The notes beneath the pieces were generated by a model that had not been told where the DNA came from, made no database searches, and saw only the letters and a program-made list of their open reading frames with translations. A stretch of DNA of 64,000 bases from Flavobacteriales bacterium (GTDB lineage: Bacteria; Bacteroidota; Bacteroidia; Flavobacteriales_F; PHOS-HE28), in the NCBI GenBank assembly GCA_020635675.1, contig JACJZJ010000001.1, forward strand, positions 682,001 through 746,000, written 5' to 3'. The first letter of the stretch is position 1; the number at the start of each line of letters is the position of its first letter. Position numbers and translations under genes: made by a program. Below are positions 17,101-24,883 of the stretch, piece by piece.

Positions 17101-17328
17101 CGCCAGGCCGACGTAGAGTTGTCGCATGCCCGAACGGAGGTCGATGCCCGCCACGGGATGCACGTCGTGGTCCTTCGCCTGGCGGAAGAACTCGCTGTGC
17201 CCGGCCGAGCAGTTGATGTCGGTGAGCGCCACGTGGCGATGCCCGCCGGCCTGTACCTCCTTCAACAGCCGCTCGGGCGAGAGCACCCCGTACTTGAAGC
17301 TGAAGAAGCTGTGGACGTTGAGGAGCAT
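14179..17328 (-). CDS. dnaE2: error-prone DNA polymerase III alpha subunit (DnaE2-type)
   Basis: Encodes 1049 residues. A PHP domain starts at residue 1 (NVHSFFSFKYGVLSPERLL, HVALTDIN). The C-family polymerase core has GRGSGANSLVAYCLGI and the catalytic PDFDIDFSW motif, followed by finger and helix-hairpin-helix regions (LNNIKGFPTEV) and an OB-type region (MLGYMIHVKATHTHTGQDM). At about 1050 residues, with a degenerate PHP domain and no long C-terminus, it fits the DnaE2/ImuC group used in damage-induced mutagenesis rather than the replicative enzyme. It lies 12 bp downstream of a Y-family polymerase in an apparent operon controlled by the divergent LexA-like repressor. Two in-frame low-complexity insertions interrupt it (about 14467-14570 and 14950-15040); the first holds 8-bp tandem repeats. 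Confidence 0.9.
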   Translation of the reverse strand: MLLNVHSFFSFKYGVLSPERLLKEVQAGGHRHVALTDINCSAGHSEFFRQAKDHDVHPVAGIDLRSGMRQLYVGLARNNAGLHQLNGLLTDHLLDGEALPERAPELPDTFLIHPYGARHIPSVLRENELIGVRPGEVDRMRFARLTHPKEKYVALTPATFRHKADRNTHRLLRAIDRNTLHTKLTPADLAPPDERFLSTAELLRAYAHAPELLKRTEALLEQCEVDLAFNTSKNLRTWSGDAEEDRRLLHELAQQGVRYRYGDPSPEVLRRLEHELRTIEGKDFVSYFLINWDLVRFAKQQGFFHVGRGSGANSLVAYCLGITDVDPIELDLYFERFINPARDKPPDFDIDFSWKDRDRITQRLFEKYGEGRRVALLATYSTFQERAIVQELGKVFGLPPHEIAALSAGDPSRPRWIGKGDRLEFSGRTSAPPESDPIVQAIHRYAPRLKGLPGHLSIHVGGVLISERPITHYTALHLPPKGFPTTQFSMVEAEDIGLYKFDILSQRGLGHIRDAVELVEQRTGERIDIHDVKRFKQDPVIKDMLRTGDTIGCFYVESPAMRMLMKKMRVDDYKGLVAASSIIRPGVSHSGMMREYLLRYHDPERRKLAPKKLLDIMPDTFGVMVYQEDVIKVGYAYAGLSLAEADVLRRSMSGKFGNRKEFGEVRESFFTGALAKGHPLEEVQELWTQIVSFGDFSFAKGHSASYAVESYQSLYLKAHHPLEFLVGVANNFGGFYHTEFYLHEAKRAGAVIEAPCVNRSGELCTLGEVVSAERGVMSGMRQRHSTIASHHPPLLFLGLNNIKGFPTEVTQLLLKERDRHGPFTDLPDLLRRVPLHVEQARMLVRVGALRFTGRSKPRLLWDLTLLHEGPRSADPIGDLFVTKVEEPRLPELHHHSLADAYDELELLGFPLCDPFTLVECRSDDQTIGRSENGNAPSHPFTLSSSSLPHILSRQMPSHINKRVQMLGYMIHVKATHTHTGQDMTFGSFIDTAGDFWDSTQFPAIAERHPFRGRGIYRLTGVVEEEFGHCALRTQAMEKLPWKPDPRLAG
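14501..14524 (+). repeat. tandem repeat, 8-bp unit x3, inside dnaE2
   Basis: Three direct units GAAAGGGT, GAAAGGGT, GAGAGGGT. The unit is not a multiple of three, so gain or loss of one unit would shift the reading frame. Confidence 0.85.
14540..14569 (+). repeat. tandem repeat, 8-bp unit x3.75, inside dnaE2
   Basis: Units GATCGTCC, GATCGTCT, GATCATCT, then partial GATCGG. They lie 15 bp from the first 8-bp array and within the same non-conserved insertion of the coding region. Confidence 0.85.
14971..15009. repeat. inverted repeat inside dnaE2 insertion
   Basis: Perfect 9-bp arms CGTGGAGTG (14971-14979) and CACTCCACG (15001-15009) with a 21-nt loop, within a second non-conserved in-frame insertion of the polymerase gene. 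Confidence 0.75.
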
Positions 17329-17340
17329 GACGATCCTACA

Positions 17341-18567
17341 TCACGTCCGCCGGTTCGCCAATAACAACGGCGCCTGGCCATTGAAGGGATCGTCCATGCG
17401 ACCGATGCTCTGGGCCTCCATGCCGCTGGCGCGCATCACGGTGCGGTCGCCGAAGCGTTTGCGGACCTTGTCCATCGCCTGGTACAGGCGCATCGCCTCG
17501 GCGGTGTCGGCGAAAGCGTCCATCTGGTGCCCGCCGCCCACCAGGTGACTGAAGCGCACGCCGATCAGGCGGATGCGCTGGCGGCGGTCGTACAGCGCGC
17601 GGAACAGGTCGTGCACCAGGGGCAGGATCAGGTGGTCGCAGGCGGTGTGGGGGATGCGCTGCTGCCGGGTGTGTGTGTTGAAGTCGGCATAGCGGACCTT
17701 CACGGCCACGCAGCTGGTGAGCTTGTTCCCCTTGCGCAGCTGGAAGGCCAGGCTTTCGGCCATGGCGGTGAGCAGGCCGTGCAGCTTCACCATGTCGATC
17801 GTGTCGCGCTCGAAGGTGCGTTCGGTGCTGATGCTCTTGCGTTCGTGCCAGGCGATCACCGGGCTGTCGTCGATGCCGTTGGCCTTGCGCCACAGCACGG
17901 GGCCGTGCTCGCCCAGCAGGCGTTGCATCAGGTCGATCGGCACCTCCTGCAGGGTGTGGATGCGCATCACGCCCATGCTGCGCAGCAGGTGCGCTGTCTT
18001 TCCGCCCACGCCGGGGATGCGTTCGATCGGCATCGGTGCCAGGAAGGGTTTCTCCGTACCGCGCGGCACCTGCAGTTCGCCCACGCCCTGTTTGGCCTCG
18101 CCGGTGGCCACCTTGCTCACGGTCTTGTTGATCGACAGACCGAAGCTGTTGGGCAGGCCGGTGTCCTTCAGGATGCGCCGCCGCAGCTCGGTGGCCAGCT
18201 TCCAGCTGCCGAAGAAGCGGTCGGTGCCGGTGAGGTCCACATAGAACTCGTCCACGCTGCTCTTCTCGAACAGCGGCACGTGCGCGCGGATCACCTCGGT
18301 CACCTCGTCGCTCTTCTTCAGGTAGGCACCGCTGTCGCCCCGCAGGATGATCGCCTCCGGGCACAGCTGCCTGGCCATCTTCATCGGCATGGCGCTGCGG
18401 ACGCCGAAGGTGCGCGCCTCGTAGCTGCAGCTGGCCACCACGCCACGGTCGCTGTCGGCGCCGATCAGCACCGGCAGGCCGTTCAGTTTCGGTTCGCGCA
18501 GGCGTTCCACCGAAACGAAGAAGGTGTTCAGGTCGAGATGCAGGATGGTGCGATCCATGGAAAACAT
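17341..18567 (-). CDS. Y-family DNA polymerase (DinB / Pol IV-like)
   Basis: Encodes 408 residues from the ATG at 18567; ATGs at 18591 and 18558 are alternatives. Catalytic palm motifs are ILHLDLNTFFVSVE near the start and EKSSVDEFYVDLTG (SxDE) at about 110. Next come the YEARTFGVRSAMP finger motif, the thumb HhH IPGVGGKTAHLLRSMGV, and the little-finger domain (ISTERTFERDT onward). It performs translesion synthesis. It starts opposite the XRE/S24 repressor gene with a palindromic operator candidate over the start region, and is followed closely by the DnaE2-type gene, the arrangement seen in SOS mutagenesis cassettes. No ImuA/ImuB-like third gene is visible; this Y polymerase keeps its catalytic acidic residues, unlike ImuB. 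Confidence 0.93.
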   Translation of the reverse strand: MFSMDRTILHLDLNTFFVSVERLREPKLNGLPVLIGADSDRGVVASCSYEARTFGVRSAMPMKMARQLCPEAIILRGDSGAYLKKSDEVTEVIRAHVPLFEKSSVDEFYVDLTGTDRFFGSWKLATELRRRILKDTGLPNSFGLSINKTVSKVATGEAKQGVGELQVPRGTEKPFLAPMPIERIPGVGGKTAHLLRSMGVMRIHTLQEVPIDLMQRLLGEHGPVLWRKANGIDDSPVIAWHERKSISTERTFERDTIDMVKLHGLLTAMAESLAFQLRKGNKLTSCVAVKVRYADFNTHTRQQRIPHTACDHLILPLVHDLFRALYDRRQRIRLIGVRFSHLVGGGHQMDAFADTAEAMRLYQAMDKVRKRFGDRTVMRASGMEAQSIGRMDDPFNGQAPLLLANRRT

Positions 18568-18584
18568 GACGATATATCCGTCAT
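18566..18584. promoter_or_regulatory. palindromic operator candidate for the XRE/S24 repressor
   Basis: ATGACG-N7-CGTCAT, 6-bp perfect arms, at the start of the Y-polymerase gene and in the intergenic region divergent from the repressor. A further dyad ATCCGA (18590-18595) / TCGGAT (18620-18625) lies nearby. The minus strand also has TTGACC-N18-TGTAAT (18635-18606) as a possible promoter. Binding by the repressor is inferred from position and symmetry. Confidence 0.55.
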
Positions 18585-18697
18585 TTCCCATCCGATAAAA
18601 TAGTCATTACATTTGTCCGTCGGATAACCGGTCAACAGGATGATGGGAACCCTGGCGGCCGGGACCGGTCCTGACCGAACAAAAAGACCCGCACACC

Positions 18698-19525
18698 ATG
18701 GCGACCCCGTTCTTCGGACCCAACCTCAAGCTTCTCCGCCAACGCCGCGGCCGCTCCCAGGAGGAAGTGGCCATCGCGCTCGATGTGAAACGCTCCAGCT
18801 ACAGCGGCTACGAGAACGGCAGCGCCGAGCCGCCCTTCGACCTGCTCATGCGCATGAGCGAGTATTACAAGGTCAGCATCGACAAGCTGCTGAAAGACGA
18901 CCTGACCAGTTTGAGCGAAAGCCAGCTCGGCATCCTGGAACGCGGCGGCGAGATCGACCTGAGCGGGCGTCGCCTGCGTGTGCTGGCCACCACCGTGAAC
19001 AGCGAGGACCGCGAGAACGTGGAACTCGTGCCGGAAAAAGCCAAGGCCGGCTATGCGTTGGGCTATGCCGATCCGGAGTACATCAGCATCCTGCCCACCT
19101 TCCAGATGCCCTTCCTGGCGCGCGACCGCAAGTACCGCACCTTCCAGATCAGCGGCGACAGCATGCCGCCCGTGGGCGATGGTTCCTGGGTCACCGGGGA
19201 ATATGTGCAGAACTGGCAGAGCATCCGCGATGGCCAGCCCTACATCGTGGTGACCAAGGACGACGGCATCGTGTTCAAAGTGGTATACAACAAGCTGAAG
19301 GAGAACGGCAACCTGCTCCTGTGCAGCACCAACCCGATCTACCAGCCCTACGAGGTGCCCATCGGCAATGTGCTGGAGGTATGGAAATTCGTGCACTTCA
19401 TCAGCAGCGAGCTGCCCGAACCCAATCTTTCCCGCGATGAACTGGCCCGCAGCGTACTCGACCTGCGCAAGGAGGTGAGCCAGTTGCGGCACCACATGGA
19501 GCAACAGGGGCGGTTGGCGTTCTGA
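18698..19525 (+). CDS. LexA-like XRE-family repressor with S24 peptidase domain
   Basis: Encodes 275 residues. An N-terminal Cro/CI-type helix-turn-helix (about 8-62, LKLLRQRRGRSQEEVAIALDVKR) is followed by a linker and an S24 self-cleaving domain. The probable cleavage site is Ala117-Gly118 (KAKAGYA), the nucleophile Ser155 (SGDSMPP) and the general base Lys194 (GIVFKVVY). A short C-terminal helix follows. Proteins of this design take LexA's place in many Bacteroidota: RecA-stimulated self-cleavage would relieve repression after DNA damage. It is divergent from the Y-polymerase/DnaE2 operon, its likely target, and may also control itself through the shared region. Confidence 0.9.
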   Translation: MATPFFGPNLKLLRQRRGRSQEEVAIALDVKRSSYSGYENGSAEPPFDLLMRMSEYYKVSIDKLLKDDLTSLSESQLGILERGGEIDLSGRRLRVLATTVNSEDRENVELVPEKAKAGYALGYADPEYISILPTFQMPFLARDRKYRTFQISGDSMPPVGDGSWVTGEYVQNWQSIRDGQPYIVVTKDDGIVFKVVYNKLKENGNLLLCSTNPIYQPYEVPIGNVLEVWKFVHFISSELPEPNLSRDELARSVLDLRKEVSQLRHHMEQQGRLAF

Positions 19526-19623
19526 CGGGTGATCTTCGGCGGGTACCGTGCAGGTCCGTCATCCCCATCACGGAATGCCTGGTATTCAGGATATCTCCCT
19601 TGTTCATAATTGATATGGGGTAC

Positions 19624-19655
19624 TTGTCCCGGTTCAGGGGGACCGGCTATTTTTG
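19624..19655 (+). promoter_or_regulatory. Bacteroidota-type promoter (TTG-N21-TATTTTTG)
   Basis: A -33 TTG at 19624-19626 and a -7 TATTTTTG at 19648-19655 are spaced 21 nt apart, fitting the flavobacterial consensus. The ATG of the large surface protein follows 25 nt later. Confidence 0.65.
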
Positions 19656-19679
19656 AACCTGCTCCCAATACTCGCCGCA

Positions 19680-22600
19680 ATGAAGTTCGCTCGAACACAC
19701 GTTCGTATCTCCCGCTCATTTCAGGAACTCCTCCTCGGAACGACCGGGCTCGTCCTGGTATGTGCCCTTGGGACCAAGGCTGCAGCTCAGACCACAGAGA
19801 CCTTTACCAGCACCGGGGTTTTCACAGCACCTCCAGGTGTCACACAAGTCACTGTGGAATGTTGGGGCGGTGGTGGTCGCGGTGGATCTCGGAACAGCAA
19901 TGGGAATGGTGGAGGTGGAGGTGGCGGTGGCGCCTACGCACGCAGCGTCCTTACGGTCGTACCTGGTAACAACTATACAGTAACGGTCGGCGCGGGAAGT
20001 ACGTCGAACACCGCTGCGGGTGGCGATTCGTGGTTCGGGACCAACACGACCATATTGGCGAAGGGCGGATCGACGGTGGCGCTGAATTCCTCCACGGGTG
20101 CTGCTGGAGGTACTGCCGCGGCATCTATCGGTACGGTGAAATTCAACGGCGGAACAGGGGCAACGGTCACAGGAAGCAATGGCGGAGGCGGAGGGTCGTC
20201 CGCAGGCACCGCTGCTAATGGGTCGAACGGTGCGGGTTCAAACGGAGGTACCGCCCCGGCAGGTGGCGGGGACGGCGGCGATGGAAGGACCGGGACCAAT
20301 GGAAATGGCTCGGCCGGTTCTGATCCCGGTGGTGGCGGTGGTGGTGCACGCAGGACCAGTGGTGGAGGTACACGGAACGGGGGGAATGGTGCCGATGGTC
20401 AGGTATTGGTCACGTACACCTATCTCTATACCAATGGCACCTGTATGGCCGCAGCCTCCTACAATGCGATTCCGGACAATGGCTGCGGCTCGAACAATGC
20501 GATGAACTTGACGATCCCGATCTCTGGTCTGCCGACCACCTTGGGCACCGCGCCAGGCAATGCTCGCCTATTGAGCATCGACCTTATCGTGGAGCACACG
20601 TACAATGCTGATCTGGAGATCACGCTCATCTCACCGACGGCCCAATCTCGGCTCCTTGTGGCCGATCGCTTTGGCAGCGGTAACAACTTGGGTAACCCAA
20701 GCACATGTCCCAATACGCTGTTCACCCTCCAAGATGGGGGTACGGCCCTGAACAATACCAACACGAGCAATGTCACGGGCACCTATGCACCGGAACAGAC
20801 GCTTGCTGCTTTTACCGGCGACCCGAACGGGAATTGGATACTGAGTGTTTGCGATGACGCGAACGTGGACCTGGGCAACGTGCGGTATGTGCACTTGAAC
20901 TTCTGCGAAGTGCCCCAGATCACGGGGACCTCCAGCAACAGCCCCTTCTGTGTCGGGAGCACGCTCACACTGGGCGTCACCGCCACGGGCTCACCGACCC
21001 CGACATACAGTTGGTCCGGAACGGGAACGTTCAGTCCCAACAACACGAGCGCGAACGTCAGCGTGACCGGTGGTGCGGCGGGCAACTACAACATCACCGT
21101 ATCCAATACCTGCGGTTCCGACAACACGAACGTGGCCGTCACCACGACCGCTCCACCGTCCGCATCGAACGCAGGCTCCGACCAGAGCGATTGCTTCCGG
21201 GAGACCTTCACCCTGGCCGCCAACACACCCGGCACGGGTACCGGTGCCTGGTCGGTGGTCTCAGGTCCCTCGCTCAATGCTTCGCAATTCATCAATTCGG
21301 CTTCACCCACCTCGGATTTCGTCGCGGATGGTGGTCCGGGCACCTATGTCCTGCGTTGGACGATCAGCAACGGTTCCTGTACTCCGGAGACCGATGATGT
21401 CGCGATCGATGCCAACACCACCTGTAGCTATTACTCCCGGTCCTCGGGCAATGAGACCGATCCGATCTGGGCGATCACACCCGCAGGCACTCCAGGCGCC
21501 GCCGTGTGGAGCACCACCTCATCCGCCACGGTTCAAAGTGGTGATGCCATCACCGTGAACAGTGCGACCTGGACGGTCTACGATCTGGACGTACAAGGCG
21601 GAGGGAGCGTTGACCTGGGAGGCAACAGCCTGGAGGTATACGGCACGTCATTGAACAACGACGGCGGTTTTTCGGTGACCACGGGTGCGGTCCATTTGAG
21701 CGGTGGGTCCACCGTGACGATGGACGGCACGGGCGACTGGGACCTGTACGACCTGATCATCGATGGGGTGGGCGGTGACCAGCAGTCCACCGAGCTGAAG
21801 ATCCGGGGCTCTTTGGATGTGAACAACGGCAGCTTCAATGCGAACACCCTTGGTGTTCCGGGCCGCCGTCTGGTCCTGGCGAGCGGCGCTACCGGGACCG
21901 GTCGATTGGGACCGATCGTGGCACCGGGCACCTTCACCGGTGAGATCATCATGGAACGGTACGTACCCGGTGGGGCCACCGACTGGCGGTTGATCTCCGC
22001 GGCGACGAACAACAACCACCTGAGCTCCCTGGAGGACGACTTCATCACGGCGGGGTACCCGGGAAGCCACTTCCCGAACTTCGATGATCCTCCGGGCAGC
22101 AACATCCTTTGGCCGAGCATCCGGACCTACGATGAAACGAACACCGGGACCGCCCTGAACGATGGGTTGATCGGTGCGACGAGCGATGCGATGGTGATGG
22201 CGGCCGGCCAGGGTTTTGCGGCCTGGAGCGGGACGACGCTGACGACGACCACACCCTTCACGATCGATCTGCGCAGCACGCCGCGCCAGGGGAGCTACGT
22301 GCTACCGATGAGCTATACGAGCACCGGGAACCCGTCCGTGGATGGATGGAACCTGGTCGGCAACCCGTTGCCCAGCCCGATCGACTTCACGAACGTGAGC
22401 CTTGGCGCCGACGTGGAGGACCAGTTCTGGGCCTTCGATCCATCGACGGGCAACTATGTCTACTGGGATGAGGGGACCAGCACGGGAAGCTCGGTGATGA
22501 ACGGGAACATCCAGAGCATGCAGGGCTTCTGGCTGCACGCCACAGGTTCGAACGTGAGCACCACGGTGAACGAGACCAGCAAGACGCTGGACCCGAACGG

Positions 22601-23558
22601 TGGGGCGCCGTTCGGAGGTCTGGACATCGCGCAGCAGCCGTTGCTGCGCCTCGGCCTGGAAGCGAACATGAACCAGTTCAGCGATGAACATCTGATCCAC
22701 TTCGGCACGGGCAACGCGGGAATGGACGCCACGGACATGGAGAAGTTCTTCTTCGCGCATCCGGAGGCACCGCAGTTGTGGACGAGCGCCACGGACGGCA
22801 CCGACCTCGGATTGAACGCGTGGGGCGAGGTGACCGGGGATGTGACGATCCCGGTGAAGGTGAAGGCGGCAGTGACGGGTAACTACACACTGACTGTGAT
22901 GCAGCTGACCGATACATTGGCGGCGGGGCATTGCCTGGAACTGGAGGACACACAGCAGGGGACGACGATACCGGTGGTGGTGGGTACCACCTACGATTTC
23001 GATCTGGATGCCAGCACCCCGGCGGATCCCGCTCGGTTCCTGTTGCACATCAGTACGCAGCCGGAGGGCGAGTTGACGGCATCTTCAACGCAGGTCGCGA
23101 TCGGTGAGCCGGTACAATTCGGCAGCGGAGCCCAACTGGGCATTACGGTGAACTGGGACTTCGGTGACGGGTCGTTCAGCATGGATCCCGAGCCTGTGCA
23201 CAGCTATGGGACCGCGGGGACCTACCCGGTGACCCTGACGCTGGGGACCGTGCCTTGTGACCTGGTGCTCACCACCGATGTGGAGGTGATGATCAGCACG
23301 GGACTGGATGAGGAAGGGGACGACCACTTCACGGCTTGGATGCGGAACGGGTCCATTGAGATCGATTGGTCCGGTGGCGCCGTGTACAGCAGCATCGAGG
23401 TGATGGATGTCGGAGGCCGCCTGGTCCGCGTGGTACCCATCAACGGGGTCCAAGGGCATGTATCCGTCACCATGAGCGATCTCCCGAACGGGATCTACAC
23501 GGTCCGGGCTATCGGTGACCATGCACCACGTGTGGTGGTGCTGCCGATGATCCGCTGA
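19680..23558 (+). CDS. large T9SS-secreted surface protein (Gly-rich, P-domain, PKD)
   Basis: Encodes 1292 residues from the ATG at 19680 behind a good promoter. A signal peptide (LLGTTGLVLVCALGTKAAAQ) is followed by a glycine-rich domain (about 30-230, with GGGGGGGGAYARSVLTVVPG), a proprotein-convertase P-domain (about 276-410, LEITLISPTAQSRLLV ... GNWILSVCDDANVDLG), Ig/PKD-like modules (about 415-560), a long beta region with GWNLVGNPLPSPIDF typical of Bacteroidota surface proteins, a PKD domain near 1150 (VNWDFGDGSF) and a T9SS type A sorting domain (about 1213-1292, ending LPNGIYTVRAIGDHAPRVVVLPM). No enzyme domain is seen; adhesin or surface-layer use is an inference. A terminator follows. 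Confidence 0.88.
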   Translation: MKFARTHVRISRSFQELLLGTTGLVLVCALGTKAAAQTTETFTSTGVFTAPPGVTQVTVECWGGGGRGGSRNSNGNGGGGGGGGAYARSVLTVVPGNNYTVTVGAGSTSNTAAGGDSWFGTNTTILAKGGSTVALNSSTGAAGGTAAASIGTVKFNGGTGATVTGSNGGGGGSSAGTAANGSNGAGSNGGTAPAGGGDGGDGRTGTNGNGSAGSDPGGGGGGARRTSGGGTRNGGNGADGQVLVTYTYLYTNGTCMAAASYNAIPDNGCGSNNAMNLTIPISGLPTTLGTAPGNARLLSIDLIVEHTYNADLEITLISPTAQSRLLVADRFGSGNNLGNPSTCPNTLFTLQDGGTALNNTNTSNVTGTYAPEQTLAAFTGDPNGNWILSVCDDANVDLGNVRYVHLNFCEVPQITGTSSNSPFCVGSTLTLGVTATGSPTPTYSWSGTGTFSPNNTSANVSVTGGAAGNYNITVSNTCGSDNTNVAVTTTAPPSASNAGSDQSDCFRETFTLAANTPGTGTGAWSVVSGPSLNASQFINSASPTSDFVADGGPGTYVLRWTISNGSCTPETDDVAIDANTTCSYYSRSSGNETDPIWAITPAGTPGAAVWSTTSSATVQSGDAITVNSATWTVYDLDVQGGGSVDLGGNSLEVYGTSLNNDGGFSVTTGAVHLSGGSTVTMDGTGDWDLYDLIIDGVGGDQQSTELKIRGSLDVNNGSFNANTLGVPGRRLVLASGATGTGRLGPIVAPGTFTGEIIMERYVPGGATDWRLISAATNNNHLSSLEDDFITAGYPGSHFPNFDDPPGSNILWPSIRTYDETNTGTALNDGLIGATSDAMVMAAGQGFAAWSGTTLTTTTPFTIDLRSTPRQGSYVLPMSYTSTGNPSVDGWNLVGNPLPSPIDFTNVSLGADVEDQFWAFDPSTGNYVYWDEGTSTGSSVMNGNIQSMQGFWLHATGSNVSTTVNETSKTLDPNGGAPFGGLDIAQQPLLRLGLEANMNQFSDEHLIHFGTGNAGMDATDMEKFFFAHPEAPQLWTSATDGTDLGLNAWGEVTGDVTIPVKVKAAVTGNYTLTVMQLTDTLAAGHCLELEDTQQGTTIPVVVGTTYDFDLDASTPADPARFLLHISTQPEGELTASSTQVAIGEPVQFGSGAQLGITVNWDFGDGSFSMDPEPVHSYGTAGTYPVTLTLGTVPCDLVLTTDVEVMISTGLDEEGDDHFTAWMRNGSIEIDWSGGAVYSSIEVMDVGGRLVRVVPINGVQGHVSVTMSDLPNGIYTVRAIGDHAPRVVVLPMIR

Positions 23559-23576
23559 TCCCGGAACATGCATCGG

Positions 23577-23606
23577 AAAAGGGCTCCGCGCGAGCCCTTT
23601 TCTTTT
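23577..23606 (+). terminator. rho-independent terminator
   Basis: AAAAGGGCTC, loop CGCGC, then GAGCCCTTTT followed by CTTTT, 19 bp after the stop of the large surface protein. Confidence 0.9.
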
Positions 23607-23665
23607 GCCGACGGTTTTGGTGATACCGGCCCGGTGCTACCTTGCGGGACCCGATCGAACTGACC

Positions 23666-24346
23666 ATGGACCGCGCCCGATCGTTGCGTATCACGGCCAT
23701 ATGGAGCGCCTTGGCGGTGCTTTTCACAGGCTGTCTCACCATCGAGGAGAACTACACGTTCAAGAAGAACGGATCGGGGACCATGGAATATGTCGTGGAC
23801 CTGAGCGCGTTCGGTGAAATGATGGAATCCTTTTCCAAGATGGGAGGGGAAGAGAAAGGCGATGATGGCCTCGAGGGTATGAACATCAGCGATCAGGCCG
23901 ACAAGCTGAAGGGGCTCGCGGGCATAGGCGGGGTGAAAGTGAAGAACAAGGAGAAATACATCAAGCGGGTATCGTTCAAGTTCAAGGACATCGATGCGCT
24001 CAACCGTGCCTTGAACGTGCTCCTGCCCGACAGCAGCGGGATCGACCAGACGTTCTGGCGGTGGGAGGGCAGCACGCTCGTTCGAACGAACAACCGGCAC
24101 GCTGCCGAGCTGGGCAACGACATGGGTACCGGAGAGGCATCGGATTCCACCGATCCGACAGCGTTCCTCCAGAGCATGCACTACAAATACAGTTTCAAGT
24201 TCGCGCTGCCCATCAGCGACCATACGGTGGCGGATGGTGTTGTCGTGGATGCGCCGGATCAGAAACGTCTGGACCTGGACACCGACTGGTCCGTGATCAT
24301 GAACGATCCGAAGGCCCTCGACCTGCGGATCACCCTGTCGAAGTAG
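23666..24346 (+). CDS. putative lipoprotein, unknown function
   Basis: Encodes 226 residues from the ATG at 23666, with lipobox LFTGC (cysteine near residue 23) and an N-terminus typical of Bacteroidota envelope lipoproteins (CLTIEENYTFKKNGSGTMEYVVDLS). The body is a mixed alpha/beta soluble protein with no recognised motif. The next gene starts 2 bp after its stop, so the two are cotranscribed. TTG-N18-TACCTTG lies upstream as a promoter candidate, reading into this pair. Confidence 0.7.
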   Translation: MDRARSLRITAIWSALAVLFTGCLTIEENYTFKKNGSGTMEYVVDLSAFGEMMESFSKMGGEEKGDDGLEGMNISDQADKLKGLAGIGGVKVKNKEKYIKRVSFKFKDIDALNRALNVLLPDSSGIDQTFWRWEGSTLVRTNNRHAAELGNDMGTGEASDSTDPTAFLQSMHYKYSFKFALPISDHTVADGVVVDAPDQKRLDLDTDWSVIMNDPKALDLRITLSK

Positions 24347-24348
24347 AC

Positions 24349-24828
24349 ATGGAGGAACATCTGCTGGAACGGGCCATCCGGCTGGCTGCGAAGGTGCACA
24401 AGGGACAGGTCGACCGTTTCGGCAAACCGTACATCCTGCACGTGATGCGTGTGATGATGCGCGGACACGATCTGGAGGAGCAAGTGCTTGGCGCCCTGCA
24501 TGATGTGCTGGAGCGTTCGGACCAGACCGTCGACGACCTCGCCAAGAAGGACTTTCCTCCACGGGTGCTCAAGGCGCTGGAGCACATATCCCGCGTTCCG
24601 GAGGAGGACTATGATGCCTATATAGAACGGGTGATGCGTGACCCGCTCGCCGTTCGGGTGAAGCTGCACGACCTTGCGGACAAGATGGACCTGCTCCATG
24701 TGAACACGCTCGCCCATGCGGACTTGAAGCGGTACAACCGCCAATTGGCCGCGTATCACCGGCTGAAGAAGCTCGTCGAGGAGGCCCGTGCGAACATGAT
24801 CATCCAGGGGCGTCGGACCCGGGCGTGA
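24349..24828 (+). CDS. small SpoT/MESH1-like HD-domain hydrolase
   Basis: Encodes 159 residues. The HD phosphohydrolase motifs are in order: AAKVHKGQVDRFGKPYILHVMRV (His17, His31), the HD pair in LGALHDVLE (His51-Asp52) and VKLHDLADKMD. It corresponds to a stand-alone (p)ppGpp hydrolase-type HD domain without synthetase or regulatory domains, like small alarmone hydrolases. The substrate is inferred from the family. The ATG lies 2 bp after the preceding lipoprotein stop codon, indicating an operon. Confidence 0.85.
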   Translation: MEEHLLERAIRLAAKVHKGQVDRFGKPYILHVMRVMMRGHDLEEQVLGALHDVLERSDQTVDDLAKKDFPPRVLKALEHISRVPEEDYDAYIERVMRDPLAVRVKLHDLADKMDLLHVNTLAHADLKRYNRQLAAYHRLKKLVEEARANMIIQGRRTRA

Positions 24829-24883
24829 TCCGGACCAGGGGTATGTCCGGTCCGGTTACCTTAGCCCCTTCATTTTCAAGACC

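Noticed and set aside
19526..19623. Possible small RNA or terminator between the repressor and the large surface protein
   Set aside because: Only a weak partial repeat (GGAATGCC/GGTATTCA) is visible; no stable stem with a T tract.
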